A DNA stretch of 64,000 nt from Sphaerulina vaccinii (Eukaryota; Ascomycota; Dothideomycetes; Mycosphaerellales; Mycosphaerellaceae). This document shows positions 1 to 10,821 of the stretch, in pieces (within the stretch, counting starts at the first letter, position 1; each line of letters starts with the position of its first letter). The notes under the pieces are model-generated. The model saw only the letters and a program-made list of their open reading frames with translations. It did no database searches and had not been told where the DNA came from. Both the position numbers and the translations under genes were made by a program. The stretch covers positions 744,001 through 808,000 of the forward strand of contig JAKUDP010000016.1 of the NCBI GenBank assembly GCA_022570795.1, read 5' to 3'.

Positions 1-22
1 TATTCTTCTAGCAGTGTACAAT

Positions 23-102
23 GTACTGGTGGCGACTGTCATTGTTAGCGTTATGTATGTGTACTGGTGGCGACTGTCATTGTTAGCGTTATGTATGTGT
101 AC
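23..102. repeat. 38-bp direct tandem duplication
   Basis: A 38-bp unit starting with gtactggtggcgactgtcat at 23-60 is repeated exactly at 61-98, followed by the first four bases of a third copy. It lies downstream of the RACK1 stop codon. The rest of 1-423 shows no coding potential and probably carries the RACK1 3' untranslated region and spacer. Confidence 0.9.
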
Positions 103-423
103 AGTTAGTTAAGGTGGTATCAGAGAGACAAGATTTGTCCTAGCAGAAGCATTGCTTTGCATAAGTGAACGTTGCAGGTTCGGGCAAGGAGCGCATGAAT
201 AGAGATGAAGGCAAAACGGACTGAGTCAAGTCGTATCATTCATCTGATTGATCTAGTTGGCACGTGCACCGCTACGACCTGTCATACTCTCGCCAGATAC
301 CGCTTCTCGGCCACCTCATGAAGCAGTATCTAGCAAGCCTCGTATCGCAGCACCTCATCAATGCCGTTTCCAAACCGCCGTCATCCCCTTGTCCTGTGTT
401 GATTTGTTCAAGTCGAACGCCTA

Positions 424-1637
424 CTAAGCGCGAGACATGACACCCCAAGCACGGATCTTGTTGTCGGTGTAACCAGCGAACAGAGTCTGGCCATCAGCAG
501 ACCAAGCGAGCGAGATACACTCTGGGTCACGAGCCTTGCCACCAACATCGACAAAGTCTGGGCGGAGCTCATCAACCTTGCTCTTCTTCTCGAGGTCGAA
601 GATGACAATCTCCTTGGCGGTGGCAGCGCAGAGCCAGTAGCGGTTTGGCGAGAAAACGAGAGCGTGGATCTCGTCACCGGCGCTGAGGGAGTAGAGGTGC
701 TTGGACTCGTTGAGGTCCCAGAGCATGGTGGTACCGTCCTTGCCACCGGAGGCGCAGAGGGATCCATCTGGGGAGATGGTGACGGTGTTGATGTAGCCGG
801 TATGTCCGATGTGGTCGGTCTGCAGGCGGCAGGTGGAGAGCTCCCAGACCTGAACTTCATCTATTAGCAAATTGCTCTGACACGTGTGCATGTTGCTTGA
901 CAGATGCAGCGCTCGACAAGGGATCAGAGTGCCTTCAAAGGCAGGTTGGTTTCATAGCGGTAGATGGCCGCTCTAAAGTAGCAAATACTTGTAATAAAGC
1001 ATCATGTGAAGTGTAAAGTTCTGGGAAAGTTGGGTGTATATGCTCACCTTGACGAACTTGTCCCAACCAGCGGAAACGATGACTGGGTTTTGTGGGTTTG
1101 GCGAGAAGCGCACGCACGAGACCCACTCGGTGTGTCCCTTGTCGGTGATAGTGTACTTGCAGTCACCGAGGGTGTTCCACAGCTTGATGGTGCGGTCACG
1201 CGAACCGGACACGATCTGGCGGTTGTCGGCCGAGAAGGAGACGGAGAGGACGTCGTTGTTGTGTCCAACGAAGCGGCGGGTGGTCTGGCCGCTGGACAGC
1301 TCCCAGAGGCGGAGAGTCTTGTCCCACGATGAGGAAAGGGCGTAGGCACCGTCGGAGGAGATGACACAGTCGGAGACAATGTGCGAGTGGCCGTGGAGCG
1401 AGCGCTTTGGGTAGCCGTAGCTGGTCTCGTCGCGGGTCAAGTTCCAGACGATGAGGGTCTTGTCACGCGAGCCGGACAGGAGCATGTTGGGGCTATCAAT
1501 GCCTGTCAGTATTTCTTGCTCTTCTCTCTAGCTGTATTGCGCGCAGTGCGGTCTCACTTCTCGAGCGAGGTAGCCAAGCTGGTGACCCAGCCGGAGTGGC
1601 CCTCGAGGGTGCCGCGGAGTACGAGTTGCTCAGCCAT
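424..1637 (-). CDS. cpcB: RACK1 / Gbeta-like WD40 ribosomal scaffold protein
   Basis: Three exons (1637-1558, 1492-1048, 849-424) join to a 316-residue protein, the usual length of RACK1. The splices restore the family sequence: exon 1 ends in SLE, exon 2 begins NPNMLLSGSRD, and exon 2 ending KFVK joins VWELSTC of exon 3. Seven WD40 repeats fill the protein, with GH and WD dipeptides visible (GHSGWV, LWNTLG, LWDLNES, IRAWGV). RACK1 sits on the 40S ribosomal subunit and acts as a scaffold for signalling and translation control; in filamentous fungi the gene is known as cpcB or cpc-2. The start is the ATG in MAEQLVLRGTLEGH. Intron 2, 198 nt, is far longer than most introns here and carries a C/D snoRNA-like element. 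The next gene upstream is isocitrate dehydrogenase on the same strand. Confidence 0.96.
918..1012 (-). ncRNA. snR24: U24-like C/D box snoRNA in RACK1 intron 2
   Basis: Within intron 2 of RACK1, on the coding strand, there is a C box-like ATGATGC (1005-999), then TATTTGCTACTTTAGAG (987-971), a short hairpin (AGCGG/CCGCT), a C'-like CTATGAA, a second hairpin (TGCCTT/AAGGCA) and a D box CTGA (927-924). TATTTGCTACT is what I recall as the first antisense element of U24/snR24, complementary to the conserved 25S rRNA run AGTAGCAAATA. In budding yeast snR24 also lies in the intron of the RACK1 orthologue ASC1, so both sequence and host gene agree. I do not see the second U24 guide upstream of the D box, and no clear terminal stem, so ends are approximate. 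Confidence 0.72.
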
Positions 1638-1897
1638 GATTGCGGGTGGTGTGAGGTGGGAGGGTGAGAGGGGATGTTGTTCGTGGTGGGCGAGTCGAGA
1701 AGCTGAAGTTCGACGTTCACAAAAGTTCAGCGAGTGCGCTCAAACTGAAAACTTGGCAGGCAGAAATTAAGGCACACACATAGACTTCATTCTGATACTC
1801 TACTATCTACAATTGTACATACTGCAGATGCGCCGCGCCTATGCTGAAATGGTCTGAAGCTGGAGTCATCATACACGCATACTCCCTGTGAGCATAT

Positions 1898-3334
1898 TTA
1901 CAGCTTCGAGCTGAGCACAGCTCGCATTCTCTTCTCAACAGCATCAAGATATTCAGTCGTGGTCACATAATCGTTCTTCTTGCCGCAGCTGATGGCTAAA
2001 TCCTTGGTCATGATTCCTTGCTCGTCAACAACGTGGATGCATGCCTCCTCTAAGCTCTCCGCAAACTTAGTCACTTCTGGTGTGCCATCAAGCTCTCCAC
2101 GCTTGGCGAGACCTCGTGTCCATGCGAAGATAGAGGCGATTGGGTTCGTCGACGTTGGGTTGCCCTTCTGGTGCTCACGGTAGTGGCGAGTGACTGTGCC
2201 GTGTGCTGCCTCGGCCTCGAATGTCTTTCCATCTGGAGTGACCAGGACAGAGGTCATGAGGCCAAGAGAGCCGAATCCTTGGGCGACAATGTCGGACTGA
2301 ACATCACCATCGTAGTCTGTGACACGTCAGTACTCGATATCTTCTTCTCGAATGTAGTATAACATACTCTTCATGGCAATGACCATGCCACCCTCGTTCT
2401 TGATCATTTGAGCAACCATGTCATCAATCAGACGGTGCTCATACCACAGACCCTTGGACTCGAACTCCTTGCGGTAGTCCTTTTCGTAAATCTCCTGGAA
2501 GATGTCCTTGAATCTTCCATCGTAAGCCTTCAGGATTGTGTTCTTGGTGGTCATGTACATTGGGTAGTTGAGCGAAAGTGCGTGCTTGAACGAAGAGTGT
2601 GCAAAGCCCTTGATACTCTCCACAGTGTTGTACTGTGTCTGAGCAACACCACCCTCGTGCTTGTCGTTGAAGTCAAAGACCAGCGTCTTCTGAGGCTCGC
2701 CGCCCTTGGGTGTGTAGACCATCTCGAGTCTGCCTGGCCCTTCAATCACTCTGTTCTGTGCTCGGTACTGGTCACCGTGTGCGTGACGACCGATCACAAT
2801 AGGCTTCTTCCAACCCGGTACAAGTCGAGGTATACGTGGAATGACGATTGGTTCTCTGAACACGGTGCCTCCAAGAATGTTACGGATTGTGCCATTGGGC
2901 GATAGCCACATCTTCTTGAGCTTGAACTCTTCTACACGCTGCTCATCAGGCGTGATGGTTGCGCACTTTACACCCACGCTGTACTTCTTGATCGCCTCTG
3001 CCGCATCGATCGTGATCTGGTCGTTGGTCTCATCACGCTTCTCTAGGCCAAGATCGTAGTACTTGAGGTCGATGTCCAAGTATGGGTGGATGAACTTGTC
3101 CTTGATGTCCTTCCAGATGATCCTGGTCATCTCATCGCCGTCAAGCTCGACGACGGGATTTTTGACTTTGATCTTCTGAATCTGCTGTGACGCCATGGTT
3201 CTGCGTTGCACAAGCTTAGCCGCAATTGGTCGTGGAAATGCGCGTGCTGCTGGGATGAGTCTGGCGGAGGAAGAGCAAGTGGTAGTGGAGGTGAAGATGG
3301 GAGCTGCGGCGGCAAATGATCGCAGAGCAGACAT
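1898..3334 (-). CDS. idpA: NADP-dependent isocitrate dehydrogenase, mitochondrial and peroxisomal
   Basis: Two exons (3334-2368, 2316-1898) give 461 residues; the splice restores AMK-NYDGDVQSD. It oxidises isocitrate to 2-oxoglutarate and makes NADPH. The substrate-binding segment SPNGTIRNILGGT lies at residues 145-157. The first 46 residues are rich in Ala, Ser and Arg without acids, as in a mitochondrial presequence. A second ATG at residue 47 (MASQQIQKIKVKNPV) begins right at the conserved core and could start a shorter form. The C-terminus is SSKL, a canonical PTS1 peroxisomal signal. One gene can thus supply mitochondria, peroxisome and perhaps cytosol, as described for Aspergillus idpA. 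Stop at 1898-1900. Confidence 0.96.
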
Positions 3335-3836
3335 GATGTTTTAATAGCTGATAAGTGTCTGGCAGGACGGACGGGATCGGTGAGTAGTCTGCCACGCCTC
3401 AGTGGTCGTTGACTGTTGGATATGCGGAAGAGACACGCTTATCCGAGGGCAACATGTACTTTCTCACACAATTCTGCGTGTTGACGACTCTGCGATGTCG
3501 CTCGTAGCTTCCCCACGAATCAATACGCGGTAGTTCACTATGAGGCTCGTGCATTTAGCCGGCATATGCCCAGATGGAGTCAGAGCACCGACGACGGCAA
3601 GCTGCGAAAGTGGTATGACGATAATGGAAGTTCTCCTTCTCCAACTTCTCACATACATACATGATCGCTACGAGAACGCCCATGACCAGCTGCAATAATG
3701 GAAGCAGCTCGCTATCAAAATCACCTTGCAAACAAGAATTAAGACATTCTCGCCAGTGCCTTAGCCGATGGCCCGCCACCTCATCCCGCGCGTGCATCTG
3801 GTGTTAAAGCCGTCCGGACATATTCTCAAGAATTCT
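3335..3836. other. intergenic, no gene seen
   Basis: Promoter side of isocitrate dehydrogenase and upstream-facing 3' side of the next minus-strand gene. Only short overlapping frames without family features occur here. Confidence 0.6.
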
Positions 3837-4895
3837 TTACAAGCTCGACAGCACGTTTGTGATGACCCGCATCACGCTGTTCGCGAACACCATGACTTCG
3901 TCCTTCTTTCCTAGATGAGGAAAGCGCTGCGAGATCTTGTCTGGATGCCAGTTCACAGCCTCTTCCATCTTGAGCTTTCTACGAAGTTTGGTTCTTCCAG
4001 CTACAGAGTCTGCGGCTGCCTCCGGCATATGTCTGAAGAATGCTTCAACGGCTTGCTCGAACTTCCTGTCTTGAGGAGGAAGAGCATTCGAGTGGAAGGC
4101 TTTAGTAGGTCGAGGTATCGACCTGATCAGTTGCGCTGAAGATGTCGTTGCTGGCAGGCGGCGAAAGTTATCCCACTGTAGACCATAGACCGCCCAGCTG
4201 GCTTCCCAGGAGATTTTCTGTTCTTCGGCTTCCTCTTGACGATGTTGTGCGCGGCGACGCTCTTCTTCCTGGGCAGCTTCTCGACGTTCTTGCTCGGCTT
4301 GCGCTTCTCGTTCAGCTCGCGCTCGTGCTTCAGCCTTTTGACGCTGGCGTTCGAGTCGGGCCTGACGCTTTGCCTCTTCTCTTCGCTCGGATTCGCGTTG
4401 AAGTTTCTCCTCGTGAGCCTTCGCGTCAGGTGGATCAGGCGCGCTGGGTTGTGGACTCGAATCTTGTGTCTGCGTTGCGCCATCGGCATATCTTGGCGGC
4501 TCTGCCTTCTCCTTATTCGACTGCTCAGGCATGCCGAAACGCCACTGCTTTCGGTGATTTGCCTCAGAGGCCATGTCGGCGATCTTGGCGCGAGTAATAG
4601 CCCACCGCCATCTCTGGATCACAACCGTTTGTTGCCAGGGGTCTCTTCGATGGCATCGAACACATAGCAAACAGTCGGCAAGCTCTGCCAATGCTTCCTC
4701 TAGGTCGTCCGCATTCCACGAGAGGTATGGGATATCTGCTAAGATCTTCTTGCCGCGACATCGATTGGCTGCATTTATAGGGTTACGACATCTGAGTCCT
4801 TTGAGTGTTGTGCCGCTACATCGCTCGCATCCGAGAGGTATGTCAAGAACGTTTTCTGCTTTCCAAGAAGACATCCATGGCGTTCGACAAGACAT
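3837..4895 (-). CDS. coiled-coil protein with C-terminal HPD (degenerate J-like) motif
   Basis: An uninterrupted frame from the ATG at 4895 (MSCRTPWMSSWKAENV) encodes 352 residues; the frame stays open further upstream, but that extension looks non-coding and the methionine at 4895 precedes the first conserved-looking segment. Residues about 20-110 are Cys-rich (CERCSGTTLKGLRCRNP, CLLCVRCHRR), suggesting a small metal-binding region. The middle is a Glu/Arg/Gln-rich coiled coil of about 90 residues. The C-terminus has LKMEEAVNWHPDKISQRFP, with the HPD tripeptide of J-domains in the setting seen in NFKBIL1-type proteins (RWHPDKF). No experimentally known function is recognised. It belongs to a type of fungal hypothetical protein with a degenerate J-like end. 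A role as co-chaperone is only a guess. Confidence 0.75.
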   Translation of the reverse strand: MSCRTPWMSSWKAENVLDIPLGCERCSGTTLKGLRCRNPINAANRCRGKKILADIPYLSWNADDLEEALAELADCLLCVRCHRRDPWQQTVVIQRWRWAITRAKIADMASEANHRKQWRFGMPEQSNKEKAEPPRYADGATQTQDSSPQPSAPDPPDAKAHEEKLQRESERREEAKRQARLERQRQKAEARARAEREAQAEQERREAAQEEERRRAQHRQEEAEEQKISWEASWAVYGLQWDNFRRLPATTSSAQLIRSIPRPTKAFHSNALPPQDRKFEQAVEAFFRHMPEAAADSVAGRTKLRRKLKMEEAVNWHPDKISQRFPHLGKKDEVMVFANSVMRVITNVLSSL

Positions 4896-5851
4896 GTCTA
4901 CGATATGGCTGCTTCTGGTGGTAGTAATGAGGATTTCGTATAATTGCGAGACTCTCTGTGGAATGATAATCATATACTGTTGCACTGAGGCCGCCTGCAA
5001 GAAGCACAGTACTGTGCCGCATAGCTGTATCGCCGCAGACCAAGAGTGGCGCAACAACAAGCTCCGCTGTGGTCGTTGCAGTGCAAAGTACTCAGCCTGT
5101 TTCATGAGGCGTTGCGACTGGAGATATGCATCTCTAGCTGTGTACATGCCTCGAAAGTGCTACTGCGATGTACTAAGAAAAGATCTCTACGTATACCCCT
5201 GGTCTCTGGTGTCTGTTCTGATGTGGCACAGTGCATTGGCGCTTGTTCGAAACGAACCACGTGATATGCACGAGGTATCTTCACCTTGCAATCACCATTC
5301 GCCTGGGTAAGCTCGAGACGAGTCCTAGAACAAAGCGACACCTCACTGTAACGACACGGATGGAGACACCGTCAGCTGCAGCTCTCTGGTCTGGTGTCCA
5401 GGTCAATGAGCGGTCATACCCTCAGTCGCAGAGTCAAGACCTAAGTCTCAAGGTTCGCAACAAGAAGTCCAACTACACAGCTCTAGCAGCGTCCCTTATT
5501 ACTGCACATGCACGATCATGGGCCTACGATCAGGTGATACACGACCGACGAACTGGAATGCTCGAGGACGACACGCAGACAAAGCAGCGTAAACAATGGT
5601 CTTGGTGAGAGCGCATTGTCACTCCTTTGTCCAGTGCTCTACAAAGGCATACAAAACAATGACCTCAAAGAAGCTCTTTGTCCTGTCCTGGTGTTGTCGC
5701 TGTTCTCCCCAGAGCATATATACACCATCAATCGTCCGCACTCCTGCGCCCTAGTAGCTCGCTCGTACAACACTATTCTGGCAATAGTAAGTAACCTTTC
5801 CTACACAGCGAGCTCACAATCTACAGACTCCTTTATCCAACACAGAACAAG
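4896..5851. other. intergenic between divergent genes, with TATA-like site
   Basis: About 950 bases between the starts of a minus-strand and a plus-strand gene. A run CATATATACACC at 5716-5727 lies about 130 bases before the RING gene ATG and could be its TATA element. Other frames here are short and lack family features. Confidence 0.5.
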
Positions 5852-6754
5852 ATGGCGAACAACACCTTAAACCCGAACAGTCCAGCAAATCTGCTTTCTC
5901 GCGTACAATTCGCTGACACTGGCCTGGTGCCAGTGACTTCGTCAGCAGACGAAGAGTGTGCCATATGTTTCGACACATGTGTCAACCCTGTCAGTCTGCC
6001 TTGCAAGCATATCTATTGCCACGACTGCATCGACTCCTGGATCAAGGCCCCTCAGGGTGGACCAAAGGATTATTACGCAACTTGCTGCAAATGCAGGTCA
6101 GTCCTTTGCGAACGATCTGCTCCTACTGCTAATGCTGATGTAGCTCAAGACCGCTTCGCTCAAACTCTCGCACTCGCTCCAACATACGAGAACGCCCCTC
6201 CAGCTCTTGACAATACCGGAAGCAATCCTTATGATTTGGCCATCCGCTTCCTTCGTACTTACAATGGACGTGACTCAGATGGTGTTCTCCATTTCCGCAC
6301 GATAACGCCCGCTCGCGAAGGCACTTACCCGATCACTGGACCTGGACATTGGCCTTCGATAGAGCTCCTGTGCACTCACGTCAAAGCCGCTGCGTACACG
6401 ATTCGTGCCAGGCAACAGTTCAGTGGACATACATTCGGTCATAGAGAAGTTGAAGAGTGGGTTGATATCATCTCCCACCTCGACACCCTTCTTCGCGCCT
6501 GCCATGGGGACAAGAAGATACTCAAAGAGCTTTCACAATTGACTGCATACCTTGAGCCCGCTGTACGACGTGCTTGGACAAAAACACACGGCAGACACGC
6601 TGTGCTCAATTCTTTCTTCAATCAGTCGCATGGACAGTGCTTGGTGAATCTGCTTGACTATGTGGGCTTCTTCATCTGGAAGGAGACTAGACGTGCTGTG
6701 CGAGATGGACGTGATCAGCCGGCTGGTCAGAGGTCCAATTGTCATCCTATGTAA
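5852..6754 (+). CDS. RING-finger protein (C3HC4), probable E3 ubiquitin ligase
   Basis: A single-exon gene of 300 residues starting MANNTLNPNSP. The RING finger is at residues 36-80: C36-x2-C39, C51-x-H53-x2-C56-x2-C59 and a final CxxC pair in CCKCR, with the sequence CAICFDTCVNPVSLPCKHIYC. RING domains of this kind bind two zinc ions and recruit E2 ubiquitin-conjugating enzymes. The last 200 residues have no known domain that I can name; they are mixed charged/hydrophobic (for example SHLDTLLRACHGDKKILKEL) and probably helical. Proteins with one N-terminal RING and an undefined tail are common in dothideomycetes. Substrate and cellular role are not predictable. Confidence 0.88.
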   Translation: MANNTLNPNSPANLLSRVQFADTGLVPVTSSADEECAICFDTCVNPVSLPCKHIYCHDCIDSWIKAPQGGPKDYYATCCKCRSVLCERSAPTANADVAQDRFAQTLALAPTYENAPPALDNTGSNPYDLAIRFLRTYNGRDSDGVLHFRTITPAREGTYPITGPGHWPSIELLCTHVKAAAYTIRARQQFSGHTFGHREVEEWVDIISHLDTLLRACHGDKKILKELSQLTAYLEPAVRRAWTKTHGRHAVLNSFFNQSHGQCLVNLLDYVGFFIWKETRRAVRDGRDQPAGQRSNCHPM

Positions 6755-7304
6755 AGAAGAATGAGGGTCTAGATGCCGAAGATGGTCTTGTACCAGATTA
6801 TTAGATGGCCTCAAACATAATGAGTTCTATGAATGCTATGTCGCATTCACCACTTTTAAAACCACACATTTCGATCTTACACTCATCATTGTCTCTCATG
6901 TGCTATAGTAGTGACACATCCAATGCTGATAGACGGGACGTCTCCTGGTCGTTATGACATAGTCCTGCGCACTGGTCGTTGTATCGATGCTGTGTTCACT
7001 TTCGAGGCCCATTGATCGATCTTGGCCAGTTCCTGAAGTGGCCAGCCCATGAAACCGCGACTCGTCCCAAGTGCTATGAGTTGTGTCATGGTGTTACCGA
7101 TATCCTGAGGTCGCCAAGCGGTGCAGCTGCATGGCCCTGATTTGCAATAATGTGGCTCCACGGCGAGCAAGAAGCGCATCGATGGCGTGTGCCTGAGCAC
7201 CTGTCTCTTTTGAGGACATCAGGAGTGTGGCAGTCTGCTTCTGATAGCCAGTGCTGCTCTTCCTCATCGTTCAGATTCTAAGAAGTGCTGAATTATTTGC
7301 GTGC
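6755..7304. other. intergenic between convergent genes, no gene seen
   Basis: The stretch between the stop codons of the RING gene and the histidine kinase. It must hold the 3' ends of both transcripts. No frame here shows family features. Confidence 0.6.
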
Positions 7305-10211
7305 TCATGTCCCCTTTTCGGCACTGTCTGCGAATACCTCTGCGATTCCTTTGTCAAGGCTTTTTAAAGCTAGTGGCTTAACATAGAAATTATCAGCTCC
7401 AGCCTCAAAGGACTTAGTCCTGTCGCTCGGAGAATCTTGCCCGGTGACTGTAACTCTCGTTAGTAACGTGGCACTGACATTCTACCTGTCCATGTACTTA
7501 CCAATGAAGATGACAGCCGGTAGCAAGCTTTCCTGAAGTTCAAAAGCCCTGATCTGCTTGCAGGCTTCAATGCCATCGCAATTTGGCATTTGTAGATCAA
7601 GCAAGATGAGATTGATTGGGTTGGTTGCCGCGGCGATTTTGTATTGGTCCACAGCTTGTAGACCATCAAGCGCAGTTATGTAAGGAAACTTTCGAGTCTC
7701 GCAATACATTCTCATGATGCGCAGATTGATGTGGTTGTCATCTACGAGTAGGCAATTAGGCGACGCGGCATCTAAAGTCATGGAATTGAGTCTGGACGAT
7801 AGCTTCTCTGGTGCCAGCGAGTCGTAGCGTAGCACTCCCGGTCGAGCTTCAGTACCACAGCTACTGAGCTCAGGGTTAGAGATTGGCTCTGTCCTGGGTG
7901 AACCCGCTTGCGAAGCATACGCGCCCTTTATTGCCACGAAGATTCTCTCGAGTCGCTTAGAGGTGAAGGGACCAGAGAAGAAGAGCACATTTGGGTGGGA
8001 CTCTGTGTACTCAGACATGTCTTTCCCAGCTGGAGCCAAGGAGATGGTGATCAGTGACTTCTCAGCTTGGCGGAGTAGCTCATGGTACTGCTCTTCCAGA
8101 TGAGTGAACGGCACAACTGCGAGCGCATTCGCTGCATCGTCCGTCTGCACCAGTCCTCGAGCCTCTAGCACATGCGCAAGACGCTCATCGAATATGTATG
8201 ATGGCTCTGAAGAGGGGAGGATCTTGAATCTTGACGGAAGTGAGCTCTCTTGGCCCGCTCTGGCGTCCTTCTCAGAGCAAGAGCAAGCGAAACTTGGATC
8301 TCGAAACTCTGCCCGGAAGTGTGATCCGACACCAAGAACAGAGGACACAAGTGTAACACTTCCATTCAAGGCATTGGTGATGACGCTCGCAAGTGTCAGC
8401 CCAAGACCTGCACCCGTTCCATGCGCATTTCCCTTCTCGTACGCATGAAATATGCGATGCTGATCGTTCAATGCAATGCCGCAGCCGGTATCTTGTACGT
8501 CGAAGATGATAGACGAGCAGTCCGGCGCCATCGATATGGTTATGACCACACTACCTTGTACGGTGTTCTGCACTGCGTTAAGAATCAGGGACTGCAGCAC
8601 ATCCTTGACCAGTATCGTGTCGATCTGAACTTGGCCAACCTCAGAAGGTAGTCGGTCACAGAAGAGTATGAGTATGCGATTGAGCTGATCTTCCGGAAGT
8701 AGGTCGGAAAGCTCTTCCAGTATCTCTGATTCCAGCGTGTCCAGATTACCAAGAGTCGCCGTTTTAGAAGCGCTGACTAGATCCGCCCAGCGGTTGAACT
8801 TGATCACATTGTTGACTGTCGACATAAGTTCTCGTCCCGAGCTCTGAATCATTCTAAGATGCTCAGGCACTCTTCCGTTCACTGGGTCATATGTCTCCGC
8901 TTTGGCGATCTCATCGGCAAGTAGATCCACTGACCCCAAGATGCCATGGATGGGTGTCCTCAACTGGTGAGTGATGCCTCGCATGAACCGTTCGCGTGTC
9001 TTCAATGCTTCCTGCAGGCACCTCTCCTGACCAACGCTCCTCAGGATCATAGCACAACCTTCGACAAATCTCACATCGATATCATCGTAAATGCATGTGA
9101 TATCTGTAGTAGATATGACAAGCGCTGAATTGCTCGAAATCCCTGGAATCGTGCCAATGATCGCGCGAATGGGACGTGTAGCATTCAGTCTTTGATGGTT
9201 GTTGGTCCGCAAGAGCTCATCTATAAGGCTGTGGTCTTCCCAGGTCCTGCTTTTGACATGGACTTCTGGCACTTCGATAGAAGGGCCACCACTCGGGAGC
9301 TGAATGAGACCATTCTCTACTGCCACCAGGTCGATATGCGCTTGTGGAAAGACTTCACGCAAGATTTTGAGCACGGGAGCATCTGTAGGGCTCTTGAATG
9401 ACTCCGCGAATGCTTCTTGGAGCAACAAGTCAGTTTGCTCTTGCTGTCGTGCACGCTTCCGTCGAGAACCGTTCACGATATCTTCAGTTAGCATGTCAGC
9501 AAACTTGAGTAGCATCTCCATCTGACTCGCGTCCAGCGCTAAGCCCGGTGTGGTTGATGCGAGGCACAGCGATCCCAAAGCAATATCTTGACCATCATTG
9601 TCAACTCTGGTGCGAAGTTGGGCTCCAGCGTACGATCTTATGCCGTTGTGGCCACAATGCGGAGAGTCAGCGAATCGCCAGTCCTGGGCCATGTCTGGAA
9701 CAAAAAACACCGATCCAGCAGGCTGTTGAATCGTGTGCGAACATGGACTCTCACGCCTGGGTAATCGAGCAAGGGGTACTCCAGAAGTGGTCAATCGCTC
9801 GAATATATCATTCTCGATCAGTCCACAGATGGCGATGTCCCAACCAACAATTGACTTGAGGAGGTCGACTTTCTGTTGCATCTTCTGTAGAATCTCTTGG
9901 TCTTCATGGAGGCCTTTGGTGTAGTACCACAGCATCGTCAGACGTAGTCGCTCATTCCGAGTAAGCATTGGGTGTAGGTAGCGATCTGAGAAGCCCTCCG
10001 GTCTTGGAGGAGCTTTTGAAGTGCCATCTTCAGATACTTCGGAAGCATAACTCTGCTTGTAAATCTCCTCGCTGAAGCTGGTCAGAGGTTGCACCAAGCT
10101 GGCAGCATCCAGTATTGGTTCGAGAACCTGAGGCCGAGGCGGAAGTGAGCCATCCCTCTGGCCATATCCAAAACCAGTATCGGCTCTTGGATAGAATGCA
10201 TCGGCCAGCAT
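7305..10211 (-). CDS. hybrid histidine kinase with GAF domain and C-terminal receiver
   Basis: Exon 1 runs to 7502 and exon 2 is 7447-7305; the splice gives AVIFI-VTGQDSPSDR, restoring the receiver. From the ATG at 10211 (MLADAFYPRAD) the protein is 950 residues. A GAF-like region lies at about 115-250. HisKA has its phospho-acceptor in RGITHQLRTPIHG near residue 415. HATPase_c shows LILNAVQNT (N box), DTGCGI (G1) and GTGAGLGLT (G2). The receiver at about 815-945 has LLVDDN, the phosphorylated Asp in LLDLQMP, Thr in VTG and Lys in YVKP, all key residues. No PAS, HAMP, transmembrane or HPt segment is visible, so it should be a cytosolic phosphorelay sensor passing phosphate via a separate HPt protein. 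The frame stays open upstream to about 10285 without another ATG (ending PKRAVA before the Met), so an additional 5' exon is possible. Confidence 0.93.
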
Positions 10212-10821
10212 GGCCACTGCCCGTTTGGGTGTACAGTATCCAATATATGAGGCCTCGCAGAAGCTGGGTAAGCGTGTAAATCGACGATCGTTTTATGCTT
10301 TCCAGAAGGTACACTTGTGTGGTGGTGTTGCAGGAAACGGATTCCGCCAGGGCTCAAATTCCAATCATTGCCTGTCCGGTCGCGAGTGTCCAGCGTGAGA
10401 TTTCCAGGTTCCGTATCGGTATCCAAGTCGCATACTTCTGCTGGTTTGTGGACGCCCTTTCTCGAGAGTTGGGAACCCGAAGTGAGAATGTGCAACGTGT
10501 GGCGAGGTTGAAGACAGACGATCTCTGTGAGCGGAGTCTACCCCGGCCTGGCTAGACCCTCAATGGACTCTACGCCACTTTCATTGGCTTGGAGAGATGC
10601 AAGGGTTCGTTGTAGAAAATGTGTAATCATCAAACATGGCCCGGCATCGGTTATAGCGACGAGTGACAGGCGTGTCAGAAGACTGTGCGGTCGAGAACAT
10701 ATGTATAATGTTATAACGATGTTGTGCCCAGCACGAACTTAGTGTCAAGATAGAGCTACTGTACTGTTGGGGTTCCAGAGAAAGGAAGAAGCCATTACAC
10801 ATTACCACTTTCAACCGCATC
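10212..10821. other. 5' region of the histidine kinase, possible missed exon
   Basis: The first ~75 bases upstream of the kinase ATG remain in frame and look coding (RLPSFCEASYIGYCTPKR), until a TAA near 10283. Another minus-strand frame extends to about 10495. An upstream exon joined near 10280 is therefore possible, but I cannot fix its splice sites. The rest down to the stop of the SLT-like gene shows nothing. Confidence 0.4.

Noticed and set aside
4573..5310. 245-codon plus-strand frame
   Set aside because: About half of it is antisense to the HPD-protein gene; the composition is not protein-like and no start context or domain is seen.
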